From assembly GCF_024494355.1 (NCBI RefSeq), contig NZ_JAKNQY010000006.1, forward strand, positions 186,001-250,000: DNA of 64,000 nt. The letters are read 5' to 3'. The notes beneath the pieces are model-generated. The model worked only from the letters and a program-made list of their open reading frames with translations, searched no databases and was not told the origin of the DNA. The translations under genes and the position numbers were made by a program. Positions 9,594 to 17,311 of the stretch are shown one piece after another. This DNA is from Pseudomonas sp. Q11 (GTDB lineage Bacteria; Pseudomonadota; Gammaproteobacteria; Pseudomonadales; Pseudomonadaceae). Position 1 is the first letter of the stretch; each line of letters begins with the position of its first letter.

Positions 9594-9621
9594 GTTTAAC
9601 ATAATATACATTATGCGTATC
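9594..9621 (-). other. dif-like XerC/XerD recombination site
   Basis: Read on the minus strand this 28-mer is an 11-base XerC arm GATACGCATAA, the six-base spacer TGTATA and an 11-base XerD arm TTATGTTAAAC. The Pseudomonas dif I know has GATTCGCATAA and TTATGTTAAAT around the same spacer, so 26 of 28 bases agree; the E. coli dif agrees at about 24. At dif XerCD resolve chromosome dimers under FtsK control. Octamers of the KOPS type (GGGNAGGG) point toward it from both sides: GGGGAGGG at 4354 before it, and the reverse form CCCTNCCC at ten places after it. Only one copy is present, so I see no sign of a dif-integrated element with two borders. Confidence 0.85.
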
Positions 9622-9839
9622 TAAGGATTGGTTCAATTGACGCCCTTTGCAGGCTTTTTCGCTGTGCTGTGCTTCAAGGTGAGCATTCGTGAGAAAGCCC
9701 TGTTGGCCGTTCTCGTAGAACCCGCCGCATGATTTCGGTAGCGACGTTCTGTAGAACACAACCTGCGCGGCCTTTCTCAAGCAGATCTCCGTACTGAACG
9801 GAAGTGACATAGCGGCGACGAGAAGCGTTTAACACGAAG

Positions 9840-9875
9840 AAAACCCCCAGTGATCTGCCGATCGCTGGGGGTTTT
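9840..9875. terminator. Rho-independent terminator, usable from both sides
   Basis: A 16-base stem (AAAACCCCCAGTGATC paired with GATCGCTGGGGGTTTT, one G-T pair) around a 4-base loop, with T runs at either end. It most likely ends the minus-strand operon whose last gene stops at 10056. Confidence 0.85.
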
Positions 9876-10055
9876 CGTTTGGCTTGAGACCGGTCGGCTT
9901 CGCCGGGTACCGGCGCACCAAGTGCTATGCGAATGAACGTCTAAATATGAAGCGTCAGAAAAATCAGGTTCTTATCGAGCCCAACACCCCAACACTGCTT
10001 TGATAAAACTATTTAAATATGCGCATCAGTTTTCAGACTTCATCGTGTGAAACGA

Positions 10056-10466
10056 TTAGGTTGGATAGTTGGCACGCAGGGCTTCGAGGCCGCCTTGGTA
10101 GATACCGGTAAACAGTGCCACCACTTCCTCGTCACTCACACCGACAGGTGCAAACCGCCCAGACCAGGTCACTCGCGCACCCTGCCCCTGCGCTTCAACA
10201 CTGATAATCGCCAGATAGTCAGTCGCCGGAAACGGTGCCTGCAAAATCGAATAACTGTAAGTCTTCCCAGCGTTATCAAACGCCTCCAACCGCTCAACCA
10301 CTACTGCCCCATCCGCCGTTTGCAAGCTACGCACCCGGCCGCCGTCACTCAGCTCACTTTGAGAAATAAACGGCAGCCAGTCCGGCAGCGAGTTAAAACC
10401 GCCAATCAATTGCCAAACCTGGTCGGCGGTCGCCGGGATGTCGATGAATGCTGATGCTGTAGCCAT
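10056..10466 (-). CDS. SRPBCC-family (polyketide cyclase/Bet v 1-like) protein
   Basis: 136 aa. The START/SRPBCC fold is a hydrophobic-pocket protein. It opens ATASAFIDIPATADQVWQLIGG and contains LPDWLPFISQSEL and ARVTWSGRF, the standard positions in this family. The start ATG 10466 has a GAGAGA ribosome site; a longer frame of seven extra codons has none. It is the last gene of an operon with the SDR (27-base gap) and aldo/keto reductase upstream, so it probably binds a substrate or product of those. The ligand is unknown. Confidence 0.82.
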   Translation of the reverse strand: MATASAFIDIPATADQVWQLIGGFNSLPDWLPFISQSELSDGGRVRSLQTADGAVVVERLEAFDNAGKTYSYSILQAPFPATDYLAIISVEAQGQGARVTWSGRFAPVGVSDEEVVALFTGIYQGGLEALRANYPT

Positions 10467-10493
10467 GAAATATTCTCTCTCTATCAATAAGGT

Positions 10494-11297
10494 TCAGATC
10501 GCCAAGCTATCGACAACACCACCGTCGACCCGCAGAGCCGCACCAGTGGTGGCCGAAGACAGCGGCGAGGCGATGTACGCCACCAGGTTAGCGACTTCTT
10601 CGACATCCGCCGCGCGCTGGATGATCGAACTCGGCCGGGCCTTGCGCACGAAGGCGTCTGCTTCTTCCCGAACACTGCGGCCGGATTCGGAGGTGGTGTC
10701 TTTGAGCATCTGTTCCAAACCATCGGTCAATGTAGGACCGGGCAGGATCGCATTTACCGTCACCCCGGTGCCCGCCAGCCGCTTGGCCAGACCATGGGAC
10801 ACCGCCAGGTTGGCGCTTTTGGTCACGCCGTAATTGATCATGTCGGCCGGTGTTGCGACACCGGATTCCGAGGACAGGAAAATCACCCGGCCCCAGCCCT
10901 GCTTGACCATGTCCTGCACGTAATGCCGTGACAGGCGCACGCCAGAGATCACGTTGACCTCATAAAATCGCGTCCACTCGCTGTCCGGCGCGTCGAAGAA
11001 ATCCACGTCGTTGAAGATCCCGAGATTGTTCACCAGGATATCCGCTCGTGGTTCGGCGGCGAACAACAACTCGGCCCCTTCGGCCGTGCCGAGGTCTGCG
11101 GTCAGGCCACGCAACTGCGCGTCCGGTACGCTCTGGCGAATGCTCGCCAGCGCCTGTTCGACCTTGGCCGTCTCGCGGCCGATCACCACCACCGTGGCGC
11201 CGGATTCGGCCAGCGCCTTGCTGATGCCCAGGCCAATACCGGCGGTGCTGCCGCTGACAATGGCGAGTTTTCCAGTCAGATCGATTTTCATGCTCAT
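10494..11297 (-). CDS. Short-chain dehydrogenase/reductase
   Basis: 267 aa, NAD(P)-dependent oxidoreductase of the classical SDR type. GSTAGIG nucleotide loop near residue 16, NNLG in place of NNAG, active-site Ser in FLSSESG and YGVTK as catalytic Tyr/Lys. C-terminal ATGAALRVDGG. The start overlaps the upstream aldo/keto reductase stop by four bases (ATGA); an ATG two codons later is an alternative. Operon with the AKR and SRPBCC genes, facing a divergent LysR gene. Substrate not predictable. Confidence 0.88.
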   Translation of the reverse strand: MSMKIDLTGKLAIVSGSTAGIGLGISKALAESGATVVVIGRETAKVEQALASIRQSVPDAQLRGLTADLGTAEGAELLFAAEPRADILVNNLGIFNDVDFFDAPDSEWTRFYEVNVISGVRLSRHYVQDMVKQGWGRVIFLSSESGVATPADMINYGVTKSANLAVSHGLAKRLAGTGVTVNAILPGPTLTDGLEQMLKDTTSESGRSVREEADAFVRKARPSSIIQRAADVEEVANLVAYIASPLSSATTGAALRVDGGVVDSLAI

Positions 11298-12310
11298 GCG
11301 CCAATAATCGGCAATGGTGCGCGCTCGGAAACCAGCTTCGCGTCACGCAGTGCTTGCCAGAACGCCGTCGGAATCACCTCTGACAACGCCGCCACATCTT
11401 CAGCAATGCGGTCAGGACGGCTGGAACCGGGAATCACCGCCGCTACGGCCGGGTTAGCCAAAGAGAACTGCAACGCCGCCGCTTTGATGCTGACGCCGTG
11501 GGCCGCGGCAATCCGCTTGATCTGCTCGACCTTATTGATGATCGCCGGGCTCGCCTTCTGATATTCGAAGTGCGCACCACCGGCCAAAATGCCCGAGCTG
11601 TAAGGGCCCCCGATCACGATCTCGACATTCTGTGCCAGTGCGGCGTCCATCAAGCGCTGCAAGGCACGGTCATGGTCCAACAGTGTGTAGCGACCGGCCA
11701 ACAGGAAACCATCCGGCTGGGCTTCGGTGAGGTCCAGCGTCAGCTCGCAAGGTTCAACCTTGTTCACACCCAGGCCCCAGCCTTTAATCACGCCTTCTTC
11801 GCGCAAACGAGTCAGTACTTTGAAAGCGCCGGTGCGGGCCTGGTTGAAGTATTCCAGCCATTGATCGCCATAGAAGTCCTGCGCAATGTCATGCACCCAG
11901 ACGATGTCCAGGCGATCGGTTTGCAGGCGCTTAAGGCTGTCTTCAATCGAACGCATCGTCGCGTCGGCGCTGTAGTCGTTGACGATCTTGTTCGGGCGGC
12001 CGTGTTCGAACACGCCGCTCTTCTCGCCCAAGTCACGGGCAGCGGCGTCTTCGACTTCATCGAGAATCACTCGGCCGACTTTGCTGCTCAGCACATAGTC
12101 GTCGCGGTTGTACTGGGCCAGCGCAGCGCCGAGGCGGATTTCCGACAGGCCCGAACCGTAGAACGGTGCGGTGTCGAAGTAACGCACACCGGCATCCCAG
12201 GCAGCGTGGACGGTGGCCATCGCCTCTTCTTCCGGGATCGCGCGGAACATGTTGCCCAATGGAGCGGTGCCGAAACCGAGGGTGCCAGGTAGTTTGTCTT
12301 TCAAGCTCAT
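11294..12310 (-). CDS. Aldo/keto reductase (D-threo-aldose 1-dehydrogenase / pyridoxal dehydrogenase type)
   Basis: 338 aa, an NAD(P)H-linked barrel oxidoreductase. The opening GTLGFGTAPLGNMF, the DAGVRYFDTAPFYGSGLSE block with the catalytic Asp and Tyr, the SSKVGR Lys, and the IPGSSRPDRI cofactor motif all fit the L-fucose/D-threo-aldose dehydrogenase subgroup, which also includes pyridoxal 4-dehydrogenases. ATG 12310 is preferred because AGAGGA lies 8 bases ahead. First gene of the operon; the divergent LysR gene starts 118 bases away and is the likely regulator. Confidence 0.87.
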   Translation of the reverse strand: MSLKDKLPGTLGFGTAPLGNMFRAIPEEEAMATVHAAWDAGVRYFDTAPFYGSGLSEIRLGAALAQYNRDDYVLSSKVGRVILDEVEDAAARDLGEKSGVFEHGRPNKIVNDYSADATMRSIEDSLKRLQTDRLDIVWVHDIAQDFYGDQWLEYFNQARTGAFKVLTRLREEGVIKGWGLGVNKVEPCELTLDLTEAQPDGFLLAGRYTLLDHDRALQRLMDAALAQNVEIVIGGPYSSGILAGGAHFEYQKASPAIINKVEQIKRIAAAHGVSIKAAALQFSLANPAVAAVIPGSSRPDRIAEDVAALSEVIPTAFWQALRDAKLVSERAPLPIIGA

Positions 12311-12428
12311 GGGTTTTTCCTCTTGAGTGTCAGGGGTCATCAGAGGTGACCGTTGAGCAGATCCTAGATTGCGATAATGGGACCGTCCAAGACATAATGT
12401 GCAGCACTTGAGTCCCTATAGGTCTTAT

Positions 12429-13328
12429 ATGATCGACTTCCGCCAATTGCGCTACTTCGTCGCCGTCGCCGAAGAAGAACACGTCGGTCGCGCCGCCGAA
12501 CGCCTGCACATTTCCCAATCGCCGCTTAGCCGGCAGATTGCACAGCTCGAAGAACGCCTGGGCCTGACGCTGTTTGAACGCAGCCAGCAACGCATTCGCC
12601 TGACCCGCGACGGCCAGACTTTCCTGGCTGAAACCCGTGCCTTGCTGACCCACGCCAATCGCCTGGAATCCCTGGGCAAGCGCCTCGGTCGTGGCGAAGA
12701 AGGCGGCTTGTGCATCGGCTACATCGAAAATGCGATGCACGCCGGCGTCTTGCCGAATGCTTTGCGGGTGCTGCGGGTCGACCGGCCGAACGTGCATGTC
12801 GCGCTGTACAACCTGAATTCCGCCGAACAACTCGAAGGCCTGCGTCAGCGTAGTCTGGATATCGCACTGGTCAGCGAACCGCCCGTCGCCGACGACCCGG
12901 ACCTGCTGGGTTTTCAGGTGCTGGACGATCCGATGCTGTTGGCCTTGCCCGAACATCATCCTTTGGCGAACCACACAACCCTGACCCCGGCAGACCTGAC
13001 CGATCAGGAATGGATCGGCGTGCAACCCCGCCAGGACGCCGCCAGCCGCGACGACTTCGTCAGCGCCTGCATCCGTGCCGGCTTCACCCCGGACATTCGC
13101 ATGGAAGCCACCGAACCGTTCACTGCGTTGGGATTGGTGGCATCGGGGCTGGGCATCGCGATGATTCAAATAGGCTTGAGCCGCAACGTACCGCCCGGCG
13201 TGGTGCTGCGGGAAGTGCCCTGGATCTCCTTCACCACGCCGCTGTGGGCAGCGTGGCACCGGATCAATCTGCGGCCGCTGGTGGAAACCTTCAGGAAGGT
13301 GCTGACAGAACCAGGCCCTGCCAAATGA
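12429..13328 (+). CDS. LysR-family transcriptional regulator
   Basis: 299 aa. N-terminal winged helix (MIDFRQLRYFVAVAEEEHVG...AAERLHISQSPLSRQI) followed by a substrate-binding domain. Divergent from the AKR-SDR-SRPBCC operon with 118 bases between start codons, the usual layout for a LysR gene and its target. The start at 12429 gives the standard LysR N-terminus. The inducer is unknown. Resembles the BenM/CatM branch (IDFRQLRYF, QLEERLGLTLFER). Confidence 0.88.
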   Translation: MIDFRQLRYFVAVAEEEHVGRAAERLHISQSPLSRQIAQLEERLGLTLFERSQQRIRLTRDGQTFLAETRALLTHANRLESLGKRLGRGEEGGLCIGYIENAMHAGVLPNALRVLRVDRPNVHVALYNLNSAEQLEGLRQRSLDIALVSEPPVADDPDLLGFQVLDDPMLLALPEHHPLANHTTLTPADLTDQEWIGVQPRQDAASRDDFVSACIRAGFTPDIRMEATEPFTALGLVASGLGIAMIQIGLSRNVPPGVVLREVPWISFTTPLWAAWHRINLRPLVETFRKVLTEPGPAK

Positions 13329-13356
13329 TCGTGTCCCACTCCACGTGGGAACGATC
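13327..13356. repeat. Imperfect inverted repeat after the LysR gene
   Basis: GATCGTGTCCCA faces TGGGAACGATC across 7 bases. The form GATCGTTCCCA is common as a dispersed intergenic repeat in Pseudomonas. It overlaps the LysR stop and could also act as a weak terminator. A REP-like stretch (CTGTGGCGAGGGGG) follows near 13402-13415. Confidence 0.45.
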
Positions 13357-13462
13357 AATCCCTGTGGTGGAAAGACCTCAATGTGTGGCGTTCACGAAAA
13401 ACCTGTGGCGAGGGGGTTTGGTGCTTTACTGAAAAGATCCCGAATCCCTTCGAGAAGTCCTC

Positions 13463-14383
13463 ATGAACCGCAACGACCTGCGCCGCGTCGACATGAACCT
13501 GCTGGTGATTTTCGAAACCCTAATGTTCGAAAAGAACCTGACCCGGGCCGGGGAGAAGCTGTTTCTTGGCCAGCCTGCCGTCAGTGCCTCACTGGCCAAG
13601 TTGCGCGACCTGTTCGACGACCCGCTGCTGGTGCGTAACGGTCGGGGGCTGGAGCCGACCCAGCGGGCCCTGGCGATTCTCAAGGAATTGCAACCGGCGA
13701 TGGACACCATCTCCGGGGCAGTCAGCCGGGCCAAGGATTTCGACCCGTCCACCAGCCGCGATGTATTTCGTATCGGCCTGTCCGACGACGCCGAGTTCGG
13801 CCTGTTTCCGCCACTGCTCAAGCAAATACGTGAAGAGGCGCAGAACGTTGTGGTGGTGGTGCGCCGGGTGAATTTCCTGCTGATGTCGTCGATGCTCTCC
13901 TCCGGGGAGATTTCTGTCGGGATCAGCTACACCACTGAACTGCCGGCCAACGCCAAGCGCAAGAAGTTGCGTGAGCTGAGCGTCAAGATCCTGCGTGGCG
14001 ACAATCATCCCGGCACACTGACCCTGGATGAATATTGCGAACGTCCGCACGCGCTGGTGTCGTTTTCCGGGGATTTAACCGGGGCCATCGACAACGACCT
14101 CGCGCGCATCGGCCGCTCACGCCGGGTGGTGCTGGCGGTGCCGCAGTTTGCCGGCCTGCGCGCCTTGCTGGCCGGCACCGATATGCTGGCCACCGTGCCG
14201 GATTACGCGGCGTGCGCGCTGATCGAAGGCAGCAGCCGGCTGCGCGCCGACGACCCGCCGTTTGTCATCAACCTGTCCGAACTATCCATGGTCTGGAACG
14301 GGGTCAACGATAACGATCCGGCAGAACGTTGGTTGCGCTCGCGAATTGCCCAGCACATGTCGGCGCCCCTGCCGGGGTACTAA
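13463..14383 (+). CDS. LysR-family transcriptional regulator (NodD-like branch)
   Basis: 306 aa. The N-terminus RRVDMNLLVIFETLMFEKNLTR with GQPAVSASLAKLRDLFDDPLLVR is characteristic of the LysR branch that includes NodD and LeuO-like proteins. The effector domain follows. No divergent partner is present; it may act on distant genes or on the convergent DinB gene. Its last 80 bases overlap the 3' end of the DinB gene on the other strand. Confidence 0.85.
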   Translation: MNRNDLRRVDMNLLVIFETLMFEKNLTRAGEKLFLGQPAVSASLAKLRDLFDDPLLVRNGRGLEPTQRALAILKELQPAMDTISGAVSRAKDFDPSTSRDVFRIGLSDDAEFGLFPPLLKQIREEAQNVVVVVRRVNFLLMSSMLSSGEISVGISYTTELPANAKRKKLRELSVKILRGDNHPGTLTLDEYCERPHALVSFSGDLTGAIDNDLARIGRSRRVVLAVPQFAGLRALLAGTDMLATVPDYAACALIEGSSRLRADDPPFVINLSELSMVWNGVNDNDPAERWLRSRIAQHMSAPLPGY

Positions 14384-14900
14384 TCGATCTGAAAGACTCG
14401 GGGTCGGTCTCGCGCAGATATACCGGCAAGTCAGTGACTGGCGGCATGACCGGGATCTCGAAATACATCTGGATCACCCAGCCGCGGTGATAGCTGGCGT
14501 GATTGACCACATGCATCAGTATCGCGCCGGCGCTCATGATGCCGCTTTCCCCCGAGACAAATCTGAACTCGACGGGTTTATCCAGCGAGGCATCGGCCTG
14601 CCGTTTGCTCCAGTCGCAGTACCAATCATCGATGTCCTTTTGCGCCAGGCGCAGCTCGGCGAGGTCAGGATGCAGCAGATCGTGTGACGTCTTGAAGCCG
14701 TGCCCTCGGCCTTCGAGGTGGGCCTGCCAGATGCAGTCCACTACGTAGATGTGGTTCAGGGTGCCAATCATGTTCTTGAACACCGACACGCGCTCTTTAT
14801 TGACCTCGCCCGGTGGCAGTGCGGCCAGGCTGTCAAAGAGACGTTGATTGGCCCAGCGCTTGTAATCGGTAAGCATGCGGGCAGTGCGTACGTTAATCAT
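14304..14900 (-). CDS. DinB-family protein (putative metal-dependent four-helix bundle)
   Basis: 198 aa. DinB/YfiT-like four-helix bundles often carry three His metal ligands and have thiol- or hydrolase-type activity. Seen here: DYKRWANQRLFDSLAALP at the start (helix 1), IGTLNHIYVVD (first His), and HVVNHASYHRGWV (second and third His). The body ends at about residue 165 (PVYLRE); the last 30 or so residues run antisense through the end of the LysR gene and do not look like the family, which suggests loss of an earlier stop codon or a simple overlap. Confidence 0.82.
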   Translation of the reverse strand: MINVRTARMLTDYKRWANQRLFDSLAALPPGEVNKERVSVFKNMIGTLNHIYVVDCIWQAHLEGRGHGFKTSHDLLHPDLAELRLAQKDIDDWYCDWSKRQADASLDKPVEFRFVSGESGIMSAGAILMHVVNHASYHRGWVIQMYFEIPVMPPVTDLPVYLRETDPESFRSISTPAGAPTCAGQFASATNVLPDRYR

Positions 14901-14943
14901 CGGAGATATCCCATTGTGATGGGCGCACTGTCAAGCATAGCCC

Positions 14944-15066
14944 TCACGGCGGGCAGCATTGCAAACGCTGATTGCCGGTCACTACAAGGACCACGTCCGG
15001 CCCGAAGCGGGCCAGGGCTCTGGCGACCGCCAGCCCGACCACTACGCATCCGATATCGACGCTCAC
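14944..15066 (-). pseudogene. Relic of an FAD-dependent oxidoreductase N-terminus
   Basis: A 40-codon frame from GTG 15066, with GGAGGGAAGGGC ahead of it, reads VSVDIGCVVVGLAVARALAR and then DVVLVV. This matches the first beta-alpha-beta unit of LhgO-type FAD oxidoreductases (normally VVIGAGVVGLAVARALA). The frame stops straight after, and no continuation is visible. The dinucleotide Gly motif is itself damaged (GCVVVG). Probably a gene stump; a chance match is possible. Confidence 0.42.
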
Positions 15067-15164
15067 CTGCCCTTCCCTCCTTTGACGCCCGCACTCGTTC
15101 CCGATAATCGATCAGGCTGGAGATTTCTGATTGGGGAATCACAAAACGTCATCCCCTGAAAAAA

Positions 15165-15953
15165 TCAGAACGTACCGGGGTAACTGCCGCCGTCCAGCAA
15201 CAGGTTTTGCCCGGTGAGGAAACCGGCGTGGGCGCTACAGATGAACGCGCAGTAGGCGCCGAACTCATCGGGCTGCCCGAAACGCTGGGCCGGCACGTGC
15301 TTGCGCCGCTGCTCGCTGATGCTCTCGACCGTGGTGCTGTTGGCTTGGGCCGCGGCACTCAGGGTTTTGTGCAGGCGCTCAGTCTCGAACGGACCTGGCA
15401 GCAGATTGTTGATCGTCACATTGTGCTCCGCCAGACGCGACTGGCGCGCGAGCCCGGCGATGAAACCAGTCAGCCCGCTACGGGCGCCGTTGGACAGACC
15501 TAGCACATCGATCGGCGCCTTCACCGCGCCAGACGTGATGTTGACGATGCGCCCGAAGCCGCGCTCGGCCATGCCATTGACGCAGCCCTTGATCAGTTCG
15601 ATAGGCGTGAGCATGTTGGCATCCAGCGCCTTCAACCAGTCCTCACGCTGCCAGTCGCGGAAGTCACCCGGCGGCGGACCGCCAGCGTTATTGACCAGGA
15701 TGTCCACCTGCGGACACGCCGCCAACACCTGCTCGCGCACCGCAGGCGTACTGATATCCCCGGCCACCGTGCGCACTTCGATGCGCGGTGCCAGTTTGCG
15801 CAACTCGTCGGCGGCGGCCTGCAAGGTTTCGTCGCCACGGGCGTTGATCACCAGATTGACGCCCTCCTTCGCCAAGGCGCGCGCGCAGGCCAGCCCCAGC
15901 CCCTTGCTGGAGGCACAGACGATGGCCCAGCGGCCCGATATTCCCAATTCCAT
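15165..15953 (-). CDS. SDR-family oxidoreductase with altered catalytic motif
   Basis: 262 aa. The Rossmann fold is intact: ASSKGLG nucleotide loop, GDIS, ILVNNAGG, Ser in VNITSGAV, and a C-terminal LTGQNLLLDGGSYPG. However, at the catalytic YxxxK position the sequence reads LGLSNGARSG, so Tyr becomes Ser154 and Lys becomes Arg158. This is a known divergent branch of SDRs annotated as 3-oxoacyl-ACP-reductase-like; such members may use another mechanism or not be dehydrogenases. Start ATG 15953 follows AGGAG. Stands alone, 53 bases after the cyclase-family gene. Confidence 0.83.
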   Translation of the reverse strand: MELGISGRWAIVCASSKGLGLACARALAKEGVNLVINARGDETLQAAADELRKLAPRIEVRTVAGDISTPAVREQVLAACPQVDILVNNAGGPPPGDFRDWQREDWLKALDANMLTPIELIKGCVNGMAERGFGRIVNITSGAVKAPIDVLGLSNGARSGLTGFIAGLARQSRLAEHNVTINNLLPGPFETERLHKTLSAAAQANSTTVESISEQRRKHVPAQRFGQPDEFGAYCAFICSAHAGFLTGQNLLLDGGSYPGTF

Positions 15954-16006
15954 GACGATTCTCCTGTCGGTTTGAAACCCTTACGTTACCACTGCAACAG
16001 GACACG

Positions 16007-16945
16007 TCAGCGGATAGCAACTGGGTTGATATTGACCTGGGTCGAACCCTTGTACAGCGGCTGTCCCAGCACAAACATGAATTCCCACGCTTTATCCTTC
16101 ACCAGCGCTCGGCTATCGATCAATTCAAGGTTGTAGATACCGTTCTTGGCGAGCATGAACTGGTTGACCGGGAACTCCTGGCCATCTTTGGCCGGGTAGA
16201 TTTCCGAAGCCCAGGTGTCGCCGCCGAACGCGACAATCTGCTTGTCCGCCAGCCACTTGGCCGCTGCCATGCCGATGCCCGGCTCCACGGCGAGGAATTT
16301 CTCGTTGTCCTTGCCCGGCAGTTCCAACCAGCCGGTGTTGAACAGCACCACGTCGCCCTTCTGAATGGCGATCCCTTGCAGGTCCAAAGCCTTCTGAATG
16401 TCGGCGACGCTGAACTCGGTTTTCTCCGGCACGATGGCGCTGCCGTACACGGCGGTCATGTCCAGCACTACGCCGCGGGTGACGATGGGCGGGACCTTTT
16501 CGATGCCGAGCTTTTTCACCCCTTCGACGGTCACGAAATCGGCGGCACGGTTGCCGTTGTAATAGACGTTGTCGATGCCGATGTGACCAATGCCATTGAG
16601 CTGCGTGCCGACGCCGGTCCAGCCCACCACCAGTTCATCGTTGAAGGTGAATTTGTTCGGCCCCATCGTCGTGCCGCCCGCTTCGCCCGGCTGGATGTTG
16701 GTCAGGTGAAAACTGCGATGACGGAAAGCCGGCAAGGTCTTGTCGATGGGCACGGCCAACGGGTAGGTTTTGCCGGTCTTGATCAGTTTCGAGGCATTGA
16801 TCACCGACTCGGCGTTCAGCAGGTTCAGCGCGCCGATTTCATCGTTGGCGCCGTATTTTGATGGATACCATTTTTCGGCATCCGCAGCGTAGGCGGCATT
16901 GAGGGTGAACAACAGGGCAAACGGCAGTACCAATCGGTTCAACAT
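16007..16945 (-). CDS. Secreted cyclase-family protein (PF04199, kynurenine-formamidase-like fold)
   Basis: 312 aa. The first 20 residues (MLNRLVLPFALLFTLNAAYA, cut before AD) are a signal peptide, so it acts in the periplasm. The body fits the cyclase/isatin-hydrolase family (NLLNAESV, PLAVPIDKTLPAFRHR, GDVVLFNTGW, GGDTWASE). The family metal site HxGTHxDxxxH reads GVGTQLNGIGH here (residues 112-121), replacing one His by Gln and the Asp by Asn, so metal binding is doubtful or altered. ATG 16945 has AAGGA ahead; longer in-frame starts would lose the signal peptide. Downstream in the same direction lies the divergent-motif SDR. Confidence 0.8.
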   Translation of the reverse strand: MLNRLVLPFALLFTLNAAYAADAEKWYPSKYGANDEIGALNLLNAESVINASKLIKTGKTYPLAVPIDKTLPAFRHRSFHLTNIQPGEAGGTTMGPNKFTFNDELVVGWTGVGTQLNGIGHIGIDNVYYNGNRAADFVTVEGVKKLGIEKVPPIVTRGVVLDMTAVYGSAIVPEKTEFSVADIQKALDLQGIAIQKGDVVLFNTGWLELPGKDNEKFLAVEPGIGMAAAKWLADKQIVAFGGDTWASEIYPAKDGQEFPVNQFMLAKNGIYNLELIDSRALVKDKAWEFMFVLGQPLYKGSTQVNINPVAIR

Positions 16946-17311
16946 AAGAGGGTCCTTGAGGTTGCAGTGGCCCCCAAGATACGCAGCCCGTCTCTGCGCA
17001 AACAGACAGGTACCAGCAATACAATTGTTCTGGATTGTCACGAGTGGGATTCGGGTACCGAGCGGGTAAAAAAATGGGCGCCCAGGATTTGCCCCTCGCT
17101 GTAAGGCACTTTGACCAAGGCATCGGTGTTTTCCGATAAACAACTCACAACAAAGCGATACATTGATAAATCTGGTTAAATATGCGGACTTCTCAAGTTC
17201 TGGATGTGGCCATTCGGAAGTTTCGACAAGATTTTATATTTTCTGACTTGTTAATCACGGTAGTTAACAAGTCAGAAAATAGGGACCGGGAAGAATCTCC
17301 AACCAAAATAA
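16946..17311. other. Intergenic region with long perfect inverted repeat
   Basis: 366 bases between the cyclase-family start and the end of the MFS gene. The only structure seen is the inverted repeat at 17237-17281. AT-rich between 17150 and 17300. Confidence 0.5.
17237..17281. repeat. 18-bp perfect inverted repeat
   Basis: The arm TATTTTCTGACTTGTTAA (17237-17254) is repeated exactly in reverse complement at 17264-17281, with a 9-base loop. Neither side carries a U-tract of the usual terminator kind. It may be an operator, a terminator of the minus-strand MFS gene, or the core of a small mobile repeat. Confidence 0.7.

Larger units (their letters stand above)
9454..10055. other. 602-base non-coding region carrying dif and a terminator
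   Basis: No convincing gene on either strand. It contains the dif-like site (9594-9621) and a bidirectional terminator (9840-9875). The rest is AT-rich near 9960-10040. Confidence 0.6.

Noticed and set aside
9594..9621. AT-rich palindrome as a regulator operator
   Set aside because: The arms and spacer match the XerC/XerD site base by base, which explains it better.
9583..9810. 75-codon frame on the minus strand through the dif site
   Set aside because: No ribosome site, no recognisable protein features, and it runs through the dif sequence.
12330..13358. 342-codon frame on the minus strand
   Set aside because: Antisense to a clear LysR gene; rich in Gln/His/Val as usual for GC-rich shadows.
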